Source: Subtercola vilae
Lineage (GTDB): Bacteria > Actinomycetota > Actinomycetes > Actinomycetales > Microbacteriaceae
Length of the DNA: 38,442 nt
NCBI RefSeq assembly: GCF_004923255.1
Contig: NZ_QYRT01000037.1
Coordinates: 1 to 38,442 of the forward strand
Direction of reading: 5' to 3'
Shown here piece by piece: positions 34,311-38,442 of the stretch. The position numbers were made by a program, and so were the translations under genes. Under the pieces are notes generated by a model that ran no database searches, was not told the origin of the DNA, and was given only the letters and a program-made list of their open reading frames with translations. Every line of letters begins with the position of its first letter. Positions within the stretch are counted from its first letter, which is position 1.

Positions 34311-35018
34311 TTAGAGCGATTCCTCGCCTGTGCCCACTCTTCGCAGCTCTCCGTACACGATGCCGAGGTCTTGTGCGCTGAGCGGGCGTCGCGGTGGTCG
34401 CTCAGCGAGAGACTCCGCCGTGCTGATGCGGTCGCCGCGGAACGCGCGAAGGCCGTTGCGAAGGCGACACCAGGCGATCAGGTACCAGTCACTGCCCTTC
34501 ACGACGAATCCCATGGGTTCGACGTGCCGCGAGGTGACAATTCCGTTGCGGTCACTGTAGGCGATCTGCAGAACGTGCCCGGTTCGGAGCGCGTCAGCCA
34601 ACTCGCGCGGCGCCTCATTCGACCGGTGCTCACCGAGCAGGTGGATGCGGGTCGCGAGAAGCGCAGTCTCATTCAGACGGCGATCGTCGGTTACGGCGAC
34701 AACCTTGCGAAGCGCCGACGCCGCCGCTTCGCGGAATGGGCTGGTGGCCAGAGCGCCCAGGGAGATCATCATGGCGAGCGCCTCGTCGACAGTGAACCCC
34801 AGGGGCGCCAGAGTGTGCGCCGGGTCAAGGCAATACCCTCCCGCGCGGCCCGGCTCTGCCCAAATGGGTACTCCACCCTGTTGCAGCGCCGACACATCTC
34901 GCTCGATGGTGCGGGAACTGACACCGAACTTCTCGGCGAGCCACCGGGAACTCCTCGGCCGCGGTGCCACGGCCCGCAACTCCTCCACGAGTGCGTAGAG
35001 TCGATCGGTGCGGGTCAC
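34311..35018 (-). CDS. WYL-domain transcriptional regulator
   Basis: A 235-residue regulator. The N-terminus has a winged helix (RSSRWLAEKFGVSSRTIERDVSAL, about 21-44) followed by the wing GVPIWAEPGRAGGYCL. The WYL domain begins near residue 128 (GHVLQIAYSDRNGIVTSRHVEPMGF) with the motif DWYLIAWCRLRNGLRAFRGDRI. Such proteins sense nucleic-acid or small ligands through the WYL fold. It uses GTG and is the first gene of a likely two-gene unit with the VOC gene; the sigma factor gene is divergent, 42 bases away. Confidence 0.88.
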   Translation of the reverse strand: MTRTDRLYALVEELRAVAPRPRSSRWLAEKFGVSSRTIERDVSALQQGGVPIWAEPGRAGGYCLDPAHTLAPLGFTVDEALAMMISLGALATSPFREAAASALRKVVAVTDDRRLNETALLATRIHLLGEHRSNEAPRELADALRTGHVLQIAYSDRNGIVTSRHVEPMGFVVKGSDWYLIAWCRLRNGLRAFRGDRISTAESLAERPPRRPLSAQDLGIVYGELRRVGTGEESL

Positions 35019-35060
35019 ACCTAGACCCTAGTTGCGAGAGCGAACGTTAGGCTTGAGCAT

Positions 35061-35927
35061 GTGGAGCCAGCCCAGTCTTTCGAGCTCGAACGCCCGCGGT
35101 TGACGGCCATCGCGGCGCGGCTGCTCGGCGATCGACACGAGGCCGAAGACATCGTGCAGAAGGCGTGGCTGCGCTGGAGCGAAGCCTCGACTGAGGTGAT
35201 CAGTCTGCCCGCGTGGTTGACGACGGTAACCACCCGGTTGTGCCTCGACAGGCTGCGCGCGCGCATCCCTTTGCCGGCCGAGACTCTCGATGCGGTCGCC
35301 GCCGGCCACGACGATCCGGCGACGACCGCAGAGCGGGCTGAGTCGGTCGGCCAGGCGCTTCATATCGTCATGGCGAGGTTGACCCCGAACGAGCGGGTGG
35401 CATTCGTTCTCGCCGACACGTTCGGGTTTGACTTTGTGAGCATCGGCGAGATTCTGGATCGCAGTGCGGCAGCAACGCGCCAACTGGCGTCGAGAGCGCG
35501 AAACAAGGTGGCGAGTGCCGAGCCGGATGGCCCTGCATCTGACGCGCAGGTTGTGGACGCCTTCATGGCCGCGGCCCGCGGCGGCGATCTCGAACGCCTG
35601 CTCAGCCTCCTTGCCCCCGATGCAGAGGTGAGCGCCGACGCCACGGCGATTCTGGCGGGCACGCCTTCGTCGATTCGCGGCAGGGCTGCGGTCGCCGAGT
35701 TCTTCAATGGCAGTGCTCGTGCGGCGCTGGCTGTGTTCATCGACGGCCGGGCGGGTGCGGCCTGGTTTCAGAAGGGAACGGCGAAGGTGGCCTTCGATTT
35801 CACGGTCGTCGAGCACGAGGTGCAGGGCATTGTCTTTCGGGCCGCCCCGGCGACGCTCCTGCAGGTCGTGCCACGAAAGGCAACCCTGCCGAGAAGCCCA
35901 GATACGAACTCGCCGTCACATTCGTGA
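35061..35927 (+). CDS. ECF sigma factor with SnoaL-like C-terminal extension (ECF41-like)
   Basis: A 288-residue sigma-70-family regulator. Region 2 (about 7-70, with ARLLGDRHEAEDIVQKAWLRW and the LPAWLTTVTTRLCLDRLR segment) and region 4 (about 96-150, with MARLTPNERVAFVLADTFGFDFVSIGEIL) are both intact. Residues about 160-288 form a SnoaL-like domain, which in the ECF41 group controls activity in cis. The DGGGK motif expected in that extension is replaced by SADATA (191-196). ECF41 members usually sit beside a carboxymuconolactone decarboxylase or oxidoreductase; here the neighbours are a WYL regulator and a DUF1059-like protein. GTG start. Confidence 0.85.
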   Translation: MEPAQSFELERPRLTAIAARLLGDRHEAEDIVQKAWLRWSEASTEVISLPAWLTTVTTRLCLDRLRARIPLPAETLDAVAAGHDDPATTAERAESVGQALHIVMARLTPNERVAFVLADTFGFDFVSIGEILDRSAAATRQLASRARNKVASAEPDGPASDAQVVDAFMAAARGGDLERLLSLLAPDAEVSADATAILAGTPSSIRGRAAVAEFFNGSARAALAVFIDGRAGAAWFQKGTAKVAFDFTVVEHEVQGIVFRAAPATLLQVVPRKATLPRSPDTNSPSHS

Positions 35928-35986
35928 CTGCTGATTCGTCAGGAGAGTGAGTCGTGCCATTCTGGCGCCTCGTGAGGAGAACCGAA

Positions 35987-36223
35987 ATGAAGACCATGAC
36001 CTGCCGCCAGCTGGGCGGACCGTGTGATGAGGCCTATGTCGAAGCGACCGCTGACGACGTGATCAAGGCGCAAGACCGCCACCTGAAGGCGGCTGTGAAG
36101 GCCGGCGATGCGACCCATGCTGAGGCGCGCGATGCGATGAAGGGCCGATGGATGCACCCGAAGAAGTCCATGGACTGGTACTCCGGGGTCAAGCGCGACT
36201 TCGCGGCGCTTCCCGAAAGTTGA
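35987..36223 (+). CDS. Small DUF1059-like protein
   Basis: A 78-residue soluble protein beginning MKTMTCRQLGGPCDE, which matches the start of DUF1059 proteins (M-x-C-R-x-L-G-x-x-C-D). The two cysteines sit eight residues apart. The C-terminal half (HLKAAVKAGDATHAEARDAM, then MDWYSGVKRDFAALPES) is helical and charged and extends beyond the DUF1059 core. I chose the ATG at 35987 because GAGGAGA lies eight bases upstream. It follows the sigma factor by 59 bases on the same strand and may be its target or partner; that is inference. Confidence 0.7.
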   Translation: MKTMTCRQLGGPCDEAYVEATADDVIKAQDRHLKAAVKAGDATHAEARDAMKGRWMHPKKSMDWYSGVKRDFAALPES

Positions 36224-36241
36224 TCGGCGAGGGGCGGTGAC

Positions 36242-36706
36242 TCAGAGCTGACCCAACACCGCCGTGCTGAGCGCTGACCTGTCCCACAGTTCGACGTAGT
36301 CGCGAAAGATCGGAGAGTGCCGGCGAGGTTGGCGAAGCCACGTGCGGAGTTGCGTTTCGAAGTAGTCGAAGAGGGCGGGCTGGAGGCCCCCGTTCATCGA
36401 GTCGCGCCGAAGCTCGCTCAGCATGTGCTCCGACCAGTTCGACGCCGCATCTGCGCCAGGCAGGCCCGAGATGCGCAGGCGCAGATTCAGCCGTCTGGCG
36501 GTGAGGCCGGCCGCGGCGCGCTCACTCGCCGAGAGAAACTGCCAGATCGTCGCTACATTGCCGGCTTCGATGAGTGCGCAGATGAGCGAGCGCCGAGCCA
36601 TCACTTCACGGCGACGGGCAGGGCGGTCGTTCACGTGCAGCACGATGAGCACGGCGAGCAATACTGCAATCAGAGCGCCAGCGGCGGCGGCGAAGAGAGT
36701 GATCAT
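36242..36706 (-). CDS. Single-helix membrane protein, unknown function
   Basis: A 154-residue protein. One N-terminal membrane helix (about 3-24) is followed by an arginine-rich border (RPARRREVMARR) and a mainly helical cytoplasmic part of about 125 residues with FDYFETQLRTWLR. No family recognised. AGGAA precedes the ATG. It is on the same strand as, and 108 bases after, the 58-residue membrane protein; both are divergent from the fused sigma factor. Confidence 0.65.
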   Translation of the reverse strand: MITLFAAAAGALIAVLLAVLIVLHVNDRPARRREVMARRSLICALIEAGNVATIWQFLSASERAAAGLTARRLNLRLRISGLPGADAASNWSEHMLSELRRDSMNGGLQPALFDYFETQLRTWLRQPRRHSPIFRDYVELWDRSALSTAVLGQL

Positions 36707-36814
36707 GGGGCGTTCCTGTCGTTGAATGCGCGGCAGGCCACGAGCCCGCTCTGCCTAGGAAGACACCGATTCACCTATTTTGTGACGCGCCGCCCTGCCC
36801 ACACGTCGGATGGC

Positions 36815-36991
36815 TCAGATTGCTCGCAACAGGTGCAGCACAAGCAGGACTCCGCCCACCCAGATGCCGATTGAGATTGCGATTGCCACAAAGATTCCCC
36901 GAAACCGGCGATAGTTCTCGTGTCTGAGCATGACGACCCCCTGGATGGACTGCTGCGACTGCTCGATCTCCGATGCCCGTACCCGCAACAT
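36815..36991 (-). CDS. 58-residue single-helix membrane protein
   Basis: A small open frame with convincing protein character: MLRVRASEIEQSQQSIQGVV, then LRHENYRRFRG, then a hydrophobic helix (IFVAIAISIGIWVGGVLLVLHLL) and RAI at the end. An amphipathic basic stretch precedes the helix, so a cytoplasmic N-terminus is likely. Other frames here give no sensible protein. Purine-rich sequence precedes the ATG. It lies between the single-helix protein and the fused sigma factor, divergent from the latter. Function unknown; small membrane proteins of this type often modulate a larger membrane partner. Confidence 0.65.
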   Translation of the reverse strand: MLRVRASEIEQSQQSIQGVVMLRHENYRRFRGIFVAIAISIGIWVGGVLLVLHLLRAI

Positions 36992-37059
36992 GTGCTTCCG
37001 TAAAGGAAGACCCTCCGTTCATCGTTTCGTGACGCGGCTACGAAAACTTTCATTTGCGA

Positions 37060-37074
37060 CCGCATAAGATGCGG
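37060..37074. promoter_or_regulatory. Palindrome in front of the fused sigma factor gene
   Basis: CCGCATaagATGCGG, a perfect 6-3-6 inverted repeat, in the 147-base gap between the divergent 58-residue protein gene and the sigma factor gene. It overlaps a TAAGAT hexamer that could be a -10 box. Operator or hairpin function cannot be told apart. Confidence 0.45.
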
Positions 37075-37138
37075 CGCGCCGACGAACCCGATAGCGTGAG
37101 GGTCGGGGGGCCTACTACCGCGCCTTTGGGGGCTGACC

Positions 37139-38440
37139 GTGAAACACGCCTACGACTCTGAAGCCATCGACCAGCTCCACTCCGACATCGACCTCGTCGC
37201 TCTGACGCGCGAAGGAGACACTCGGGCGTTCGCTGAACTCTGGGCGCGGCACGCTGGTGCTGGTCAAGCGTTTGCGCGAGGATTTTCGAGCTACGACGCA
37301 GAAGATCTCACTATCGAAGCGTTCTCGAACATTCTCGCTTCGGTGCGCGCCGGTGCTGGTCCGACGGCAGGGTTCCGCCCGTACCTATTGAGTACGATTC
37401 GCAATGTCGCGCGCAACTGGTCTCGAAAAGCCGACCCGATCACAACAGACGAACTTGACCACCTTGCCGACCCGGCCACCGAAGAGGCCGCTGAACTTGC
37501 GGCACTCGACAGCGGAATCACGGCCACCGCCTTCAGGTCGCTGCCGACCAGGTGGCAGGAGGTTCTCTGGTACTCCGAGGTCGAAGCGATGAAGCCACGG
37601 GAGATCGCACCGCTTCTGGGGATGTCTGCGAACTCGGTTTCTGCGCTCGTCATCCGCGCGAAAGCAGGGCTTCGCGCTGCCTGGGTTCAGGCGCATCTGA
37701 AGAAATCGCACGATCCCGCGTGCGCGGCCGTCGCCGGCTTCTTCGCCTCATACTCGCTCGGTAGCCTGGCGAAGAAGAACGTCGATGCGGTCGACCGGCA
37801 CCTCGCGGTGTGCGAGCGGGATTGCGTGATCGTGCTCGAGGAGGCCAGTCACGTCAGTTCGATGCTGGTACTGGTTCTACTGCCCCTTGTCACCGGTGTC
37901 GCCGGGGCCGGGGGATATCTGGCCTACACGCAAGCCGGCGCGCACGCGGCGGTGTCTGCTTCGCCCGTTTGGACCACCGGGTCGGTGCACGCCATCCCGG
38001 GCGGCTCGAGGGCCCACCTCGCTTCTGCGACCGTGAAGACCCCGGTGACCAGGGTGGGGCTCGTCGCCGGTATCGCCGTTGTCGCAGCGGTTGTGATCAT
38101 CGGGGCATCTGTGACGTTCGCGCTTATTCTCGGCAGCTCGGGCAGAGTGAAGACGGCCCCAGACGCTGGAGCCCCGGTGGCCATGCCCAGCCCGGAGTCG
38201 TCGCCGCTCGCCACAGCGATACCCGAGCCGGCGAGCACGCCCGCCGCCCCCGATGCGCCCGTGACCCCGCTCCCGACCGACGCGCCGGCTCAGAAGACGA
38301 CGCCGAGAATCAGCACCTACACGGTGCCCGTGTCGAACATCGATGCGCCCACGGCGGTGCCGCTCACCACCCCAGAAGTTGCGCCTGCGACGACCCTGCC
38401 GACCCCCCATCGGGCCTGCGCTGGGTCAGCACGGCGTTAA
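37139..38440 (+). CDS. ECF sigma factor fused to zinc-finger-like and membrane module
   Basis: A 433-residue composite protein. Residues 14-95 are sigma region 2 (ALTREGDTRAFAELWARHAG, DAEDLTIEAFSNIL, FRPYLLSTIRNVARNW) and about 128-185 region 4 (LPTRWQEVLWYSEVEAMKPREIAPLLGMS). A zf-HC2-like anti-sigma segment follows: Cys195, His221, Cys225 and Cys229, with CxxxC instead of the usual CxxC. Two membrane helices (about 243-262 and 306-332) and an extracellular Ala/Thr/Pro-rich tail (about 340-433) complete it. This matches the known actinobacterial sigma factors with fused membrane extensions (ECF52/53-like), so it may sense an envelope signal directly. The tail ends abruptly after a C6 run at 38403-38408; a one-base shift there leaves the frame open to the window edge. 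GTG start. Confidence 0.85.
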   Translation: MKHAYDSEAIDQLHSDIDLVALTREGDTRAFAELWARHAGAGQAFARGFSSYDAEDLTIEAFSNILASVRAGAGPTAGFRPYLLSTIRNVARNWSRKADPITTDELDHLADPATEEAAELAALDSGITATAFRSLPTRWQEVLWYSEVEAMKPREIAPLLGMSANSVSALVIRAKAGLRAAWVQAHLKKSHDPACAAVAGFFASYSLGSLAKKNVDAVDRHLAVCERDCVIVLEEASHVSSMLVLVLLPLVTGVAGAGGYLAYTQAGAHAAVSASPVWTTGSVHAIPGGSRAHLASATVKTPVTRVGLVAGIAVVAAVVIIGASVTFALILGSSGRVKTAPDAGAPVAMPSPESSPLATAIPEPASTPAAPDAPVTPLPTDAPAQKTTPRISTYTVPVSNIDAPTAVPLTTPEVAPATTLPTPHRACAGSARR

Positions 38441-38442
38441 CA

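Noticed and set aside
36771-37065. Two other minus-strand frames overlapping the 58-residue gene
   Set aside because: Both give Ser/Cys/Arg-rich sequences without hydrophobic or helical pattern; the third frame gives a clear membrane protein.
1-38442. CRISPR array, toxin-antitoxin pair, prophage or insertion sequence
   Set aside because: No regularly spaced repeats, no Cas, integrase or transposase proteins and no terminal inverted repeats with target duplications were seen.

Overview
The window comes from a high-GC Gram-positive bacterium, most probably an actinobacterium of the Microbacteriaceae type. This rests on strong G/C third-position bias, many GTG starts, LAxTG-type cell-wall sorting signals, ECF sigma factors with C-terminal extensions, and a sugar ABC operon without its own ATPase. 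The family assignment is inference from style and gene content, not from a marker gene.

Positions 1-13730 look like ordinary chromosomal backbone: a lipoate-protein ligase, a VOC protein, a small acetyltransferase, an orphan-looking DNA methyltransferase, a DHA2-type drug exporter, a lipoprotein amidase, a VanY-like carboxypeptidase, phosphoglucomutase, a small secreted four-cysteine protein, prephenate dehydratase, a lipid kinase, seryl-tRNA synthetase and a HAD phosphatase coupled to it. Large intergenic palindromes punctuate this part.

Positions 13730-19024 hold the most distinctive locus: three tandem paralogous surface proteins. Each has a signal peptide, an NHL/YncE-like beta-propeller, one Ig-like domain, a low-complexity linker and an LAxTG sorting signal (LAHTG, LASTG, LAGTG). 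A 15-bp dyad lies upstream of all three. A copy of the 3' end of the preceding HAD gene sits between the first and second, which records the tandem duplication. A tRNA-Ser(UGA) follows.

Positions 19258-30258 form an accessory region. A MarR regulator faces a PEBP-family gene across a double operator. Then come gene remnants (a GH127-like C-terminus, a DUF4265 piece, a maleylpyruvate-isomerase-like piece). An intact carbohydrate locus follows: a parallel beta-helix protein, two permeases and a binding protein, divergent from a LacI regulator. Next is a 2-hydroxyacid dehydrogenase without a normal start codon, then gluconokinase and Gfo/Idh/MocA remnants. The locus looks like a decaying plant-polysaccharide or sugar-acid island.

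Positions 30393-38440 carry small membrane proteins, a TetR gene with an unusual start and a perfect operator facing a shortened MFS exporter, a VOC/WYL pair, an ECF41-like sigma factor with its extension motif missing, a DUF1059-like protein, two small membrane proteins (one only 58 residues), and an ECF sigma factor fused to a zinc-finger-like, two-helix membrane module.
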